The position numbers and the translations under genes were made by a program. Positions 9,310 to 18,486 of a stretch of DNA of 64,000 bases are shown here, in pieces (the stretch's first letter is position 1; every line of letters begins with the position of its first letter). The notes under the pieces were generated by a model. The model had not been told where the DNA came from. It ran no database searches and saw only the letters and a list, made by a program, of their open reading frames with translations. Where the stretch lies: positions 16,131-80,130 of the forward strand of contig JAGCJW010000002.1 in assembly GCA_017647785.1 (NCBI GenBank), given 5' to 3'. This DNA is from Bacteroidales bacterium. Lineage in GTDB: Bacteria > Bacteroidota > Bacteroidia > Bacteroidales > P3.

Positions 9310-10142
9310 TATTTTTGTATATCAATCAATCTTACGCCGTCTAACCAAACGGCAATACAACCAACAGTTTTGTTGTCGCCTTTTATCTTAACAGGTTGTA
9401 GAGTCGTGGCATCGACAATTTCAAAATACTCCAAAGTGAATTCTTTTCTCATTTTAAATTCACTTTCTACATAACCCTTAACTTGTGAAACCGATAAAGT
9501 CTTCATTAAAGAAGCAGATTTCATAAGTATTTTGTGAATTTTTGGAGCAATAGCTCTTGCTTCAGGAGAAAGTCTTCTGTTACGAGAGCTTGTTGCTAAA
9601 CCGTCTTCATCTCTAAATATAGGACACTCTACTATTTCAATAGGAATGTTGAATTGTCTAACTAAATCTTTTACGATTGCAACTTGTTGAAAGTCCTTTT
9701 CTCCAAAATAAGCTCTATCTGCTTTAGACCAGTTGAATAATTTATGAACAATAGTTGCAACTCCGTTGAAATGTCCTGGGCGTTGTGGTCCTTCTAAAAC
9801 GCTTTCCAAACTTCCAAAACTGTAAGTAAACTCTGGCTCTTCTGCATATACCTCTTCTGCACTTGGTGCAAAGACTATATCGCATTCAACTTCTTCTAAT
9901 AAAGCTAAATCGCCATCTAAATCTCTTGGATATTTCTCTAAATCCTCTTTGTTGTTGAATTGAATAGGGTTTACAAAGACACTGCAAATCAAAACATCGT
10001 TTTCTCTTTTTCCTCTTTTGGCCAAAGATAAGTGTCCTTGATGTAAAGCACCCATAGTAGGTAAAAGTCCAATAGTTTTCTTTTCTTCTTTTAGTTTCTC
10101 TACACAAGACAATAATTCGTCTATCTTATAACAAACTTGCAT
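9306..10142 (-). CDS. panC: Pantothenate synthetase
   Basis: This enzyme joins pantoate and beta-alanine with ATP to make pantothenate, the CoA precursor. It is 278 aa. It shows PTMGALHQGH at residues 28-37 with the HxGH nucleotide-binding motif, VFVNPIQF, the Y-FGEKDFQQ segment, and the second ATP motif SSRNRRLS. Its partner panD is in the same window but 13 kb away in another operon. Only two bases separate it from the upstream small membrane-protein gene, so the two are probably co-transcribed. Confidence 0.96.
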   Translation of the reverse strand: MQVCYKIDELLSCVEKLKEEKKTIGLLPTMGALHQGHLSLAKRGKRENDVLICSVFVNPIQFNNKEDLEKYPRDLDGDLALLEEVECDIVFAPSAEEVYAEEPEFTYSFGSLESVLEGPQRPGHFNGVATIVHKLFNWSKADRAYFGEKDFQQVAIVKDLVRQFNIPIEIVECPIFRDEDGLATSSRNRRLSPEARAIAPKIHKILMKSASLMKTLSVSQVKGYVESEFKMRKEFTLEYFEIVDATTLQPVKIKGDNKTVGCIAVWLDGVRLIDIQKY

Positions 10143-10144
10143 AA

Positions 10145-10642
10145 CTATAAATTATTATTTTTATTAAATTCTTCATCATTATCTTCCTCAATCACTTCTT
10201 CGTAAGAAGTGAAACCTTCTTCCACTTCGTTAGAATCATTCTCCTCTTTCATAGGTTGAGAAAATGTTTTTTTAACTTGTTTAATCTTTATCACAGTATT
10301 AATTAAAAAACTTATGATATAAACTCCAATAGTAAAGCCCCACGTTGACATAAAGCTACGAAGCTCTACATCTTTTACATTGTCTGCAAAAATAGCTATA
10401 ATAAAGGTAATTAGAATACTAGCTAAAATGCTTGAAATCTTTAAAATGAATTTACAGCAACTATTACATAAAGCGATAATTACGGCAAAAATAATAGCAA
10501 TAGGAATAGAGTCAATTTTTACACTTTTGTTAAACAATAGCAAACAAATGAGTGTAGAAATGAAAACAATTAAAGCTCTAATCCAAAAGCTTTTTTTAGA
10601 AGAAGAAGTGTCGTTATTGAAATTGATATTAAAAACTCTCAT
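10145..10642 (-). CDS. Small membrane protein, holin-4-like family
   Basis: This 165-aa protein has four hydrophobic segments (about residues 21-40, 45-65, 70-88, 100-122) and an acidic, disordered C-terminal tail rich in E, D and N (from ~135). The KIDSIPIAIIFAVIIALCN stretch followed by further helices resembles the Phage_holin_4_2 membrane family, which is common in non-phage bacterial chromosomes; no phage genes are nearby. The function is unknown. It precedes panC and has its own -7 element (TATATTTG, minus strand, 10660-10667). Confidence 0.65.
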   Translation of the reverse strand: MRVFNINFNNDTSSSKKSFWIRALIVFISTLICLLLFNKSVKIDSIPIAIIFAVIIALCNSCCKFILKISSILASILITFIIAIFADNVKDVELRSFMSTWGFTIGVYIISFLINTVIKIKQVKKTFSQPMKEENDSNEVEEGFTSYEEVIEEDNDEEFNKNNNL

Positions 10643-10659
10643 AAATTCAATTTAAAATG

Positions 10660-10723
10660 CAAATATACAATCCTTTTTTCAAAGAAAAAAACCTATGTTT
10701 TTAAAAAAATGTTCGTACATTTG
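10660..10723. promoter_or_regulatory. Divergent promoters: membrane-protein/panC and fabG
   Basis: Minus-strand TATATTTG at 10667-10660 serves the 10642 gene. Plus-strand TACATTTG at 10716-10723 serves fabG, 29 bases before its ATG. No perfect -33 TTTG lies at the ideal spacing for either. Confidence 0.6.
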
Positions 10724-10752
10724 CAAAAAACTAAACAAAAACAGAAATTAAA

Positions 10753-11499
10753 ATGAGATTATTAGAAGAAAAAGTAGCTCTTATTACAGGAGCATCTCGT
10801 GGAATAGGAAAAGCAATAGCATTAGAATTCGCAAAACAAGGCTGTAATATAGCTTTCACTGATGTAAGAGAAGATGAAAATATGAAAGCTTGTGAAGCTG
10901 AATTAATAGCATTAGGAGTTAAAGCAAAAGGATATGCTTCTAATGCAGCATCATTTGAAGATAGCGCATTATTAGTAGAAAACATAGTAAAAGAATTTGG
11001 AAGAATAGACGTTTTAGTAAACAACGCAGGTATCACAAGAGACAACTTGTTGATGAGAATGACAGAACAAGATTGGGATTTAGTGATAAATGTAAACCTA
11101 AAAAGTATATTCAACTTAACTCACGCTTGCCAAAAGATAATGTTGAAACAAAGAAGTGGTTCAATTATTAATATGAGTAGCGTAGTAGGAGTAAGCGGTA
11201 ATGCAGGACAAAGTAACTATTCAGCTTCAAAAGCTGGTATCATAGGATTTACAAAGAGTATTGCAAAAGAATTAGGTTCTAGAAATATTCGTTGTAATGC
11301 AATAGCTCCAGGATTCATTATTACTGATATGACAGCTCAATTATCAGAAGAAGTAAGAAAAGGTTGGGAAGAAAAAATTCCTTTAAGAAGAGGTGGAAAA
11401 CCAGAAGAAGTAGCAAAAGCTTGCGTATTCTTAGCATCTGATTTAAGCTCTTATGTATCAGGACAAGTAATTCACGTTTGTGGAGCAATGAATTGTTAA
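10753..11499 (+). CDS. fabG: 3-oxoacyl-ACP reductase (SDR family)
   Basis: This 248-aa classical short-chain dehydrogenase reduces 3-oxoacyl-ACP with NADPH in fatty acid elongation. The Rossmann motif GASRGIGKA is near residue 14, NNAG near 88, followed by ITRDNLLMRM, which is typical of FabG. The catalytic YxxxK is Y156/K160, with an upstream serine in INMSS. The C-terminal SSYVSGQVIHVCGAM also fits FabG. The next gene begins 27 bases downstream, so an operon with the PLP enzyme is likely. A broader carbonyl reductase role cannot be excluded. Confidence 0.9.
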   Translation: MRLLEEKVALITGASRGIGKAIALEFAKQGCNIAFTDVREDENMKACEAELIALGVKAKGYASNAASFEDSALLVENIVKEFGRIDVLVNNAGITRDNLLMRMTEQDWDLVINVNLKSIFNLTHACQKIMLKQRSGSIINMSSVVGVSGNAGQSNYSASKAGIIGFTKSIAKELGSRNIRCNAIAPGFIITDMTAQLSEEVRKGWEEKIPLRRGGKPEEVAKACVFLASDLSSYVSGQVIHVCGAMNC

Positions 11500-11526
11500 G
11501 AAAAATAAATTAAAATATATAGAGAT

Positions 11527-12729
11527 ATGCAAAAATTTGATCCAGCAACAGCAATTAGCGCTGTTCAAAGTATTTCATCAGAAAGAGGAGTGAATCCAAA
11601 TATAAACGATTCAGCAACCTTTACTTTCCCTTACGGACAAACAATGACAGATACATTCCACGGAGAAACAGAAGGATACTATCTTTACTCTCGTCACTGG
11701 AATCCATCAAACTTCTCATTATGCCAAGCACTTGCTGCAATGGAAGGTACAGAAGCTGCATGGGTAACAGGTTCAGGAATGGCTGCAATTACATGTTCTT
11801 TAATGCACTTCTTAAAAGCTGGTGACCATTGCGTAGCATCACAAACAGTTTATGGAGGAACATTCGCATTCTTAAAGAACTATATCGTAAACTATGGTGT
11901 GGAAGTAACTTTTGTTGATACAACAAATCTTGAAGAAGTAAAAGCAGCAATGCGTCCAAATACAAAAGTTGTTTACACTGAATTGATGTCAAATCCTTTG
12001 TTAAGAATAGCTAACATTTCTGCATTAAAAGAGATAGCAGCAAACGGAGGAGCAAAATTATTAGTAGATAACACATTTACACCAATGATATTCTCTCCAT
12101 ACAAATTAGGAGCAGACGTAGTAATCTACTCGATGACAAAATTTGTTAATGGAAAGAACGACTGTGTAGCAGGTGCAATCTGTGCAGATGCTGCAACAAT
12201 CAACGCAATGATAGATGTAAATGACGGAACTGCAATGTTATTAGGACCAGTATTGGATTCATTCCGTTCAACTTCTATCTTGAAAAACCTATATACATTA
12301 CATATCCGTATGCAACAACACTCTAAAAATGCTGCATACTTATCTAAGAGATTCAATGAAATAGGCATCAAAGCAAACTACCCAGGTAATGATGATCATA
12401 TTGACCATGAATTAATGAAAGCTCAAATGAACGAAGGATATGGTTTTGGTGGTATGATAGCTATCGACCTTGGAACAGCAGAAAGAGCTAACCAATTTAT
12501 GGAAGCAATGCAAAATAAAGGCGTTGGCTACTTAGCTGTATCATTAGGTTACTTCCGTACATTATTCTCTTGTTCAGGAAAATCTACTTCATCAGAAGTT
12601 CCAGAAGATGTACAAAAGAAAATGGGTATGAGCGAAGGATTAGTTCGTTACTCTGTAGGTTTGGATAATGATATGGAACACACATTCCAATTAATCCAAG
12701 AAGCTTTAAAAGAAATCAACTTTATCTAA
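11527..12729 (+). CDS. Cys/Met-metabolism PLP-dependent lyase (methionine gamma-lyase-like)
   Basis: This 400-aa fold-type I PLP enzyme belongs to the trans-sulfuration family. Visible features are YSRHWNPS near the N-terminus, GSGMAAI contacting the cofactor, the aspartate in LLVDNTFTP, and the Schiff-base lysine K205 in SMTKFVNGKND. The family includes methionine gamma-lyase, cystathionine beta/gamma-lyases and O-acetylhomoserine sulfhydrylase. The usual HPASxTH segment is replaced by SCSGKSTSSEVP, so substrate choice is open. It likely acts in sulfur amino-acid breakdown or synthesis in the cytoplasm and is followed by a strong bidirectional terminator. Confidence 0.82.
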   Translation: MQKFDPATAISAVQSISSERGVNPNINDSATFTFPYGQTMTDTFHGETEGYYLYSRHWNPSNFSLCQALAAMEGTEAAWVTGSGMAAITCSLMHFLKAGDHCVASQTVYGGTFAFLKNYIVNYGVEVTFVDTTNLEEVKAAMRPNTKVVYTELMSNPLLRIANISALKEIAANGGAKLLVDNTFTPMIFSPYKLGADVVIYSMTKFVNGKNDCVAGAICADAATINAMIDVNDGTAMLLGPVLDSFRSTSILKNLYTLHIRMQQHSKNAAYLSKRFNEIGIKANYPGNDDHIDHELMKAQMNEGYGFGGMIAIDLGTAERANQFMEAMQNKGVGYLAVSLGYFRTLFSCSGKSTSSEVPEDVQKKMGMSEGLVRYSVGLDNDMEHTFQLIQEALKEINFI

Positions 12730-12751
12730 TAAAAAGCTTTATTTTAAAGGT

Positions 12752-12797
12752 AATAACTCTTTGTTTTGATAAATTAAAACAAAGAGTTATTTTTTTT
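12752..12797. terminator. Bidirectional terminator between convergent genes
   Basis: A perfect 16-bp stem (12752-12767 with 12776-12791) has an 8-nt loop and a following T-run, with A-rich sequence on the other side. The stem arms are two oppositely oriented units of array B. Confidence 0.75.
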
Positions 12798-12826
12798 ATT
12801 CTTTGTTTTATCGGAATTATTCTTTG
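12759..12826. repeat. Phased 21-bp CTTTG/CAAAG array B
   Basis: Pentamers start at 12759 (CTTTG), 12780 (CAAAG), 12801 (CTTTG) and 12822 (CTTTG), all exactly 21 bp apart although one unit is inverted. It fills the gap between two convergent genes. Confidence 0.7.
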
Positions 12827-12836
12827 TTTTTTTGCT

Positions 12837-14909
12837 TTATATTTTACCCCAGAATTTTCTTAAAAACCATTCGCTTGAGAAACAAATGATAATTAAAATC
12901 CAATACCAAATAGATGTTAAAAGTCTATGGTTTGTTTCTATTTCATGAATGATTGGTTTTGCGTCTTCTTGCTTATTGAGTAGTTCTTTTAGCTTGTTTA
13001 TCTCTTTTGCTTCTACCATTTGTCCATTTGTTTTAACGGATAGGGTATAAAGTAAATCGTGCTTTGCAACTAAATCAATAGCTTCTAATTCGCTTGCAGA
13101 TACGATAAAGCTTCCTTTGTCTGTATAGTTTATTCCTCCAAAGTTTGTATTTGCTGTAAAACTGTATTTTCCTGCTTTTAAATCGGAGATGTCTAAAGAG
13201 TATGCGTTATGTGTTTTTGAAAATATATAATCATATGTGTCGCCTTTTTCATTCTTTAAGTTTATCTTTACTTCTAATGTATTAATAAGTTGATATGCTT
13301 GATTATATAGTTCTGCTTCTAGTTTTATTTTTTGACTTTGATTATATATATTTTCGTGCTTTATTTTGAAGATACTTTTATCTTTGTCGCTAACTAAATA
13401 TTGAATAGTCTTTTGTATTAGTTCGTCAATTTCGTCATTAGTGTTATTAAGTAAATAGTTTCTTAATCGCCATTTCCAAATATCTTCTCCACATATAATT
13501 GCAGATTTATTGTCTGCGTTGTTGTTAAATGCAATTAAAGGGTATTCTGTTTTTGATGAATTATGAGTTTGGTAAATCAATGTTTGTAACCCTTGAGAGC
13601 TTTCGTAACGTGCAAGAGGAGTGGTTAAAGGTGGAAGATTGTTAAATATCTCTGTTGCTTTTTCTGTAAGGCTAAATAGAGAGAAATTGCTATTAAATCT
13701 CGCTAAAGAAGGAGTTTGTGTATTTTTGTTGTAAACGTTTATTTTTAATCCATTGTTGAGTTGGTTGAATAGATTGAAATTAGTTCTTTTACCTATGATA
13801 TATAAAATTGGAATATGATTTTCTTGTAGTATTTTTAGGGTTTCATAAGATGCATTATCACATGGTAATTGATGGGCAATCACCAAATTAAGTTGGTTTT
13901 GTTGTTGTATTTCTTTAAGGTTTGAAATATTAGTTAGATTATAGTTTTTATTCTTGTTTACACTTTGTTTGATTGCTGCAATATCAGGGTGTGCACCTGC
14001 AGAAAGGAATATGATATTCTTGCGAGAGTCTAATATGTTTACAAAGAAGGTTCTTGTGTTGTTTTCTTTGTTTATTTCGTCTTTTAAATTGGTAATGCTT
14101 ACTGTATATGATTGTAAACCTGCTTCAAGAGCGGAGAATGTTGTTGGTATTTCTAATGAGAAATCTTCTTCGCTTATTGTAATGTCTTTACTGAAAAGAG
14201 ATTTTCCTTTGTGAGATAGATTTACTCTTGCTTTTTCTTCCTTTGCTTTCTTTGCATTTATTGTGATTTCTAATGGACAAATATCCTCAGTATAAGATAT
14301 TTCGTTATATCTTAATGAAGTAATACTTAAATCTTTTCTCTTATTGGTATCACCCATTGCAATTGTGTAAATAGGGCAAGGAATTTTGTCAAGTGAATTC
14401 AAAGGGTTGCTTCCGTAATTGTTTATTCCGTCTGAAGCTAATATTATTGCAGAAAGGTTTTGATTAAAGTATTCATTTTGTATGTCGTTTAAAACTTGTG
14501 CAATGTCTGTTTGATAGTCATTGAAATCAAATGTCGGTGTTTCATTTATTTGTTTTCCAAAAGAATAAATCTTTGTATTAAAGTCTTTGTTTAAAGATTC
14601 TGATAAGTTAAATAAGGATTTTATATATTCATTTTTGTAAAATGATGAATCTTTTGTTTTTGTTATAGAAGATGAATTGTCTTGAGCGATTACTATTATA
14701 GGCTTTTCTGTTATGTTTGTTTTCTTTCTAATGATAGGGTTGAGAAGTAAAAACAATAATAAAAAAATACCCAATAGTCTTAAGCTAAATAGAGCTATTG
14801 TTTGTTTTTTCGAAAATGAATTTTTGGTGTAAAAATATATAAACCAAGCAATTGCCGATGAAAAAACAATGATTGGGATTAACCACCAAAGAGAATATTC
14901 TGTGAACAT
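12837..14909 (-). CDS. Membrane-anchored VWA domain protein
   Basis: This 690-aa protein has two N-terminal membrane segments (about residues 7-28 and 38-60) and a VWA-like domain (about 70-210) whose MIDAS motif is intact in form (D-N-S-S-S, DxSxS, and LASDG further on). Next come beta-sandwich and amidotransferase-like regions, and a final membrane segment (about 668-686). This architecture occurs widely in Bacteroidota, often near BatA-type genes; the function is not established. The domain order suggests most of the protein is periplasmic. It begins four bases after the DjlA-like gene and is probably co-transcribed with it. Confidence 0.8.
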   Translation of the reverse strand: MFTEYSLWWLIPIIVFSSAIAWFIYFYTKNSFSKKQTIALFSLRLLGIFLLLFLLLNPIIRKKTNITEKPIIVIAQDNSSSITKTKDSSFYKNEYIKSLFNLSESLNKDFNTKIYSFGKQINETPTFDFNDYQTDIAQVLNDIQNEYFNQNLSAIILASDGINNYGSNPLNSLDKIPCPIYTIAMGDTNKRKDLSITSLRYNEISYTEDICPLEITINAKKAKEEKARVNLSHKGKSLFSKDITISEEDFSLEIPTTFSALEAGLQSYTVSITNLKDEINKENNTRTFFVNILDSRKNIIFLSAGAHPDIAAIKQSVNKNKNYNLTNISNLKEIQQQNQLNLVIAHQLPCDNASYETLKILQENHIPILYIIGKRTNFNLFNQLNNGLKINVYNKNTQTPSLARFNSNFSLFSLTEKATEIFNNLPPLTTPLARYESSQGLQTLIYQTHNSSKTEYPLIAFNNNADNKSAIICGEDIWKWRLRNYLLNNTNDEIDELIQKTIQYLVSDKDKSIFKIKHENIYNQSQKIKLEAELYNQAYQLINTLEVKINLKNEKGDTYDYIFSKTHNAYSLDISDLKAGKYSFTANTNFGGINYTDKGSFIVSASELEAIDLVAKHDLLYTLSVKTNGQMVEAKEINKLKELLNKQEDAKPIIHEIETNHRLLTSIWYWILIIICFSSEWFLRKFWGKI

Positions 14910-14913
14910 ATCC

Positions 14914-15624
14914 TTATGCTATTCCTCTTTCTTTTTTAATTTTCTCGTATGCGTTTGCTATTTCTTGGAATTTTTCTTTTGCAGCCTGTTGTGCTTCTGC
15001 TCCAAGATGTGCAACTTTATCAGGGTGATATTTTATACACATACGTTTGTATGCTTTCTTAACTTCTTCATCAGAAGCTTCTTTTGTGATTTGTAAGATA
15101 ACGTATGCAGAGTCTGTTTGCTCAAAATACATTGCCTCTATTGTCTTATAGTCTTGTTGAGATAGTCCAATAAGATTTGCAATGCGTGCAATCAAATCTT
15201 TCTCTATGCCTGAACATAACCCATCTGCACATGCTATTCCATAAAGATAATGAAGTAATTGAAGTTTTGCTGAATAAGGGATATTTAATCTTACTTTCTC
15301 GCAAGATTGATATAAATTTATATCTTTGTCTAAAAGTTGTCTTAATATATCAAGTTTGTTTAGTGCGCTATCTTCGCCAAAGTTTTTAACCAAAAATTCT
15401 TTTACATAAGAAAGCTCTGATTTCATCACCTTTCCATCGGCTTTCATCACTGCTGCCGAAAGAACTAATAAAGCCATTATGAAATCGCCTTTTTCTTCTC
15501 CTTGTGCGTATTCCTTGTTTATGAGTTTCTCAATAAAAGACCCCGCAGCATATCCTATGATAGAGCCCCAAAACCCTCCACCAAAAAGTCCTAATATAGT
15601 TGTTATCCATTTTATAATACCCAT
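14914..15624 (-). CDS. DjlA-like co-chaperone (TerB plus J domain)
   Basis: This 236-aa protein has a glycine-rich hydrophobic N-terminus (about residues 4-35) that may anchor it to the membrane, a TerB-like helical domain (about 45-160, with repeated ADGK/ADGL acidic motifs), and a C-terminal J domain (about 172-234) carrying the HPD tripeptide that stimulates DnaK ATPase. The order matches DjlA. It is upstream of, and probably co-transcribed with, the VWA protein. Clients of DjlA are poorly known. Confidence 0.87.
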   Translation of the reverse strand: MGIIKWITTILGLFGGGFWGSIIGYAAGSFIEKLINKEYAQGEEKGDFIMALLVLSAAVMKADGKVMKSELSYVKEFLVKNFGEDSALNKLDILRQLLDKDINLYQSCEKVRLNIPYSAKLQLLHYLYGIACADGLCSGIEKDLIARIANLIGLSQQDYKTIEAMYFEQTDSAYVILQITKEASDEEVKKAYKRMCIKYHPDKVAHLGAEAQQAAKEKFQEIANAYEKIKKERGIA

Positions 15625-15650
15625 AGCATTTTTTGCGTTATAAATTCGTG

Positions 15651-15688
15651 CAAAGATACAAATTAACTATTAAAATGTCTTATCTTTG
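15651..15688. promoter_or_regulatory. Divergent promoters: djlA-like and ZIP transporter
   Basis: Minus TATCTTTG at 15658-15651 lies 26 bases before the djlA-like ATG. Plus TATCTTTG at 15681-15688 lies 26 bases before the transporter ATG. The two -7 elements are identical and are 22 bp apart. Confidence 0.7.
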
Positions 15689-15714
15689 CAAACTTAAAAT
15701 AATATTTTATTAAT

Positions 15715-16479
15715 ATGAATGAAATTATAATAGCGTATTTTATTCTTTTTATCGCATGTTTATTGAGTGGAAGCTTAGTTTTTGTTCTTAATAAACACCC
15801 AAAATTATTATCATACATAGGCGTATTTGGAGGAGCTTTCTTATTGGCAGTTTGTTTTGTGCATCTATTGCCTGAAGCACTTACTTTACAAGGAGACACA
15901 CACATTTGCTCTGAACACCACTCTCACGAACACTCTCATTCTCACAGTATTTTGAGTGTAGGAGTCTTTGTTTTGATTGGATTTATCTTGCAATTAGTTT
16001 TGGAATTGCTTTCAAACGGTGCAGAACATGGACATATACACGATGAACATCATCATAAAGATTCGTTTCTTAAAGCAATAATGATTCTTCTTGGAGTTTC
16101 CATACATGCCTTTTTAGAAGGATTTGCACTTGTTGTCAATGGAGAAGTAAATCATTCTCTTTTGATAGGTGTCGTTTTACATAATATACCTATTTCAATG
16201 CTTTTGGTAAACGCCTTTATGATTGCAAATTGCTCAAAAATCAAATCATTTTTATTGCTATCTACCTTCGCAATAATGGGCGTTCTTGGCTCAATGTTAA
16301 GTATAAGTTTTGATTTTCTTCAAAACTATATGGGATATGTAATAGGTTTTGTAGTAGGTATCCTCTTGCATGTTTCAATTAGTACACTTTTTGACTCAAA
16401 AGAAAGTCATAAATATAATTTTGTAAGGTTTGTAGTTGTAATAATCGCATTTGCATTAGCGATTGTGTTGTCTCACTAA
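15715..16479 (+). CDS. ZIP family metal transporter
   Basis: This 254-aa inner-membrane protein has seven or eight hydrophobic helices. Two His-rich loops are visible (alternating H and S near residues 66-80; HGHIHDEHHH near 103-112). The metal-binding helix motifs HAFLEG and HNIPIS are in the expected order. ZIP proteins import zinc or other divalent metals into the cytoplasm. No metal regulator is adjacent. It is followed after 20 bases by the glycosyltransferase gene, which may be co-transcribed by chance of packing. Confidence 0.9.
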   Translation: MNEIIIAYFILFIACLLSGSLVFVLNKHPKLLSYIGVFGGAFLLAVCFVHLLPEALTLQGDTHICSEHHSHEHSHSHSILSVGVFVLIGFILQLVLELLSNGAEHGHIHDEHHHKDSFLKAIMILLGVSIHAFLEGFALVVNGEVNHSLLIGVVLHNIPISMLLVNAFMIANCSKIKSFLLLSTFAIMGVLGSMLSISFDFLQNYMGYVIGFVVGILLHVSISTLFDSKESHKYNFVRFVVVIIAFALAIVLSH

Positions 16480-16499
16480 ATTCAGAAAAGGAATAATAA

Positions 16500-18461
16500 A
16501 TGAAACTCTCAATAGTAATAGTCAATTATAACGTAGAATACTTTTTAGAACACTGTTTGTATTCTGTACGTAATGCAATAAAAAACATAGATGCAGAGGT
16601 GTTAATCGTAGATAATAATTCGGTTGATGGCTCTGTAAATATGTTAAAACAAAAGTTTCCTGAATTTTATTTGATTGAGAATAAGGAAAACGTAGGCTTT
16701 GCAAAGGCAAACAATCAAGCAATGCGCATCGCAAAAGGCGAATATATACTTCTGTTAAATCCCGATACTGTTGTAGAAGAAGACACTTTTGAAAAATGTA
16801 TTGCCTTTATGAATTCTCATCAAGATTGTGGAGGTTTAGGAATCAAGATGATTGATGGGCAAGGAGAGATTTTAAAAGAAAGTAAACGAGGATTTCCAAC
16901 ACCATGGGCGAGTTTTTGTAAAATGAGTGGCTTAACTGCACTGTTTCCAACCTCAAAAAAATATGCACAATACTATATGGGGCATCTTTCATACGAAGAA
17001 ACCAATCAAGTAGACATACTTGCAGGTGCATATATGATGATGAGAAAAGAATGTTTGGATAAAGTTGGGCTTTTGGACGAAGACTATTTTATGTATGGCG
17101 AAGACATTGATTTATCTTATAGAATAACACTTGGAGGATATAAAAACTATTATTATCCCGAAGCACAAATAATACACTACAAAGGCGAATCAACAAAGAA
17201 ATCCTCTCTAAACTATGTCTATACATTCTATAACGCAATGGCAATCTTTGCAAGAAAACACCTAGATGCCAAGCAAAATAAATTATATAGTTTTATTATA
17301 AAATTGGCAATTTGGATAAAAGCTTTCTTTGGATTTTTTACTAGAATATTCAAAAGCTTTGCTTTGCCAATTGTTGATTTTGCATTAATTTATATCGCGT
17401 TTTATTTCCTTGAAACCACATGGGCAGAATATTATTGGGGTAGGGCAGACTACTATCCACCACACTATATGTTGATTGCCGTACCGTGTTATATTCTCAT
17501 TCTGTTAAGTTCTGTATATGTCGCAGGAGGATATTCCAAAAAAATAAGACTGCAAAAAATTATTTCAGGAATATTCGTTGGAATGTTAGTACTATTAGTA
17601 TTCTATTCCCTATTACCAGCCGAATTGCGCTACTCTCGTGCATTAGTTCTAATGGGTTCAGTGATGAGTTTAGTTGTCTTGTTGCTTATTCGCTTTGCAA
17701 TTAAATTTATTCGCACAGGTAAACTATCATTTAAAAACGATGAATTCCTAAGATGTGCTATAATCGCAGACGAAAAAGAAGCAGAAAGAGTTGCCAATCT
17801 AATCCACTCCACTAATCTAAAACCCGAATTTATTGCACTTGTAGGCGTAGATGAAAAACCAAACAAAGAAACTTTTGTAGGAACAATATCTCAAATCGAG
17901 GATATAATTCGCATATACTCACTTAACGAAGTAATCTTTTGTGCAAAAAGCTTAACACAATCAACAATCAATAACCTAATGAATCGATTGGCGAAAACAA
18001 ATGTTAAATTCACCATTGTGCCACCAACAGCCGATTTTATAATAGGTAGTAATACCATAAACTCTCCAACAGACTTATATGTAGTTAGCTTAAATAGTGT
18101 TAGTAATGAAGACAATAAGAGAAAGAAACGTATTTTTGACTTTGTTTCATCATTATTTTGTTTAGTCTTTGCAGTAATTATAATGTGGTTTGTAAAACGT
18201 CCATTGGGCTTTGTAAAAAACAGTGTTTTAGTCCTTTTTAATTTTAGAACATGGATAGGTTATGGTAATGATAATGAAAAAAATATCAAAGGATTACCAA
18301 AATTAAAAAAATCAGTGCTATCACCACTTGATATGCTTAAAGATGAAAACCTAAATGAAAACGATAAACAAAAACTAAAACTCCTTTACGCACGAAATTA
18401 TAGAGTAAATAATGATATAAAAATATTATTTAAATGTTTTAGAGATTTAGGTAAAAAATAA
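16500..18461 (+). CDS. Glycosyltransferase 2 fused to a degenerate polyprenyl sugar-phosphotransferase-like region
   Basis: This 653-aa protein begins with a GT2 domain (about residues 1-260: SIVIVNYN, VDNNS, LNPDTV in place of DxD, and ED in the YGEDIDLSYR segment) related to rhamnosyltransferases. It continues with about four membrane helices (about 262-400), a Rossmann-like CoA_binding_3 segment (about 415-515), and KRIFDFVSSLFCLVF (about 541) that matches the start of WcaJ/PglC-type phosphotransferases. The catalytic remainder is missing; instead the tail has RTWIGYG and LPKLKKSVLSPLD. Surface polysaccharide or glycan synthesis at the inner membrane is the likely role; only the GT2 part looks catalytically competent. 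Confidence 0.85.
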   Translation: MKLSIVIVNYNVEYFLEHCLYSVRNAIKNIDAEVLIVDNNSVDGSVNMLKQKFPEFYLIENKENVGFAKANNQAMRIAKGEYILLLNPDTVVEEDTFEKCIAFMNSHQDCGGLGIKMIDGQGEILKESKRGFPTPWASFCKMSGLTALFPTSKKYAQYYMGHLSYEETNQVDILAGAYMMMRKECLDKVGLLDEDYFMYGEDIDLSYRITLGGYKNYYYPEAQIIHYKGESTKKSSLNYVYTFYNAMAIFARKHLDAKQNKLYSFIIKLAIWIKAFFGFFTRIFKSFALPIVDFALIYIAFYFLETTWAEYYWGRADYYPPHYMLIAVPCYILILLSSVYVAGGYSKKIRLQKIISGIFVGMLVLLVFYSLLPAELRYSRALVLMGSVMSLVVLLLIRFAIKFIRTGKLSFKNDEFLRCAIIADEKEAERVANLIHSTNLKPEFIALVGVDEKPNKETFVGTISQIEDIIRIYSLNEVIFCAKSLTQSTINNLMNRLAKTNVKFTIVPPTADFIIGSNTINSPTDLYVVSLNSVSNEDNKRKKRIFDFVSSLFCLVFAVIIMWFVKRPLGFVKNSVLVLFNFRTWIGYGNDNEKNIKGLPKLKKSVLSPLDMLKDENLNENDKQKLKLLYARNYRVNNDIKILFKCFRDLGKK

Positions 18462-18486
18462 AACAATATATTTTTTGTAAAATTTC

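Noticed and set aside
10145..10642. Holin-like protein taken as evidence of a prophage
   Set aside because: No phage structural, lysis or integrase genes occur nearby; this membrane family is common in ordinary chromosomes.
10380..10655. 91-aa plus-strand frame opposite the small membrane-protein gene
   Set aside because: The minus-strand product has clear membrane helices and a promoter; the plus frame is its mirror.
15663..15905. 80-aa minus-strand frame over the ZIP gene start
   Set aside because: It overlaps the divergent promoters and the start of a well-supported transporter gene.
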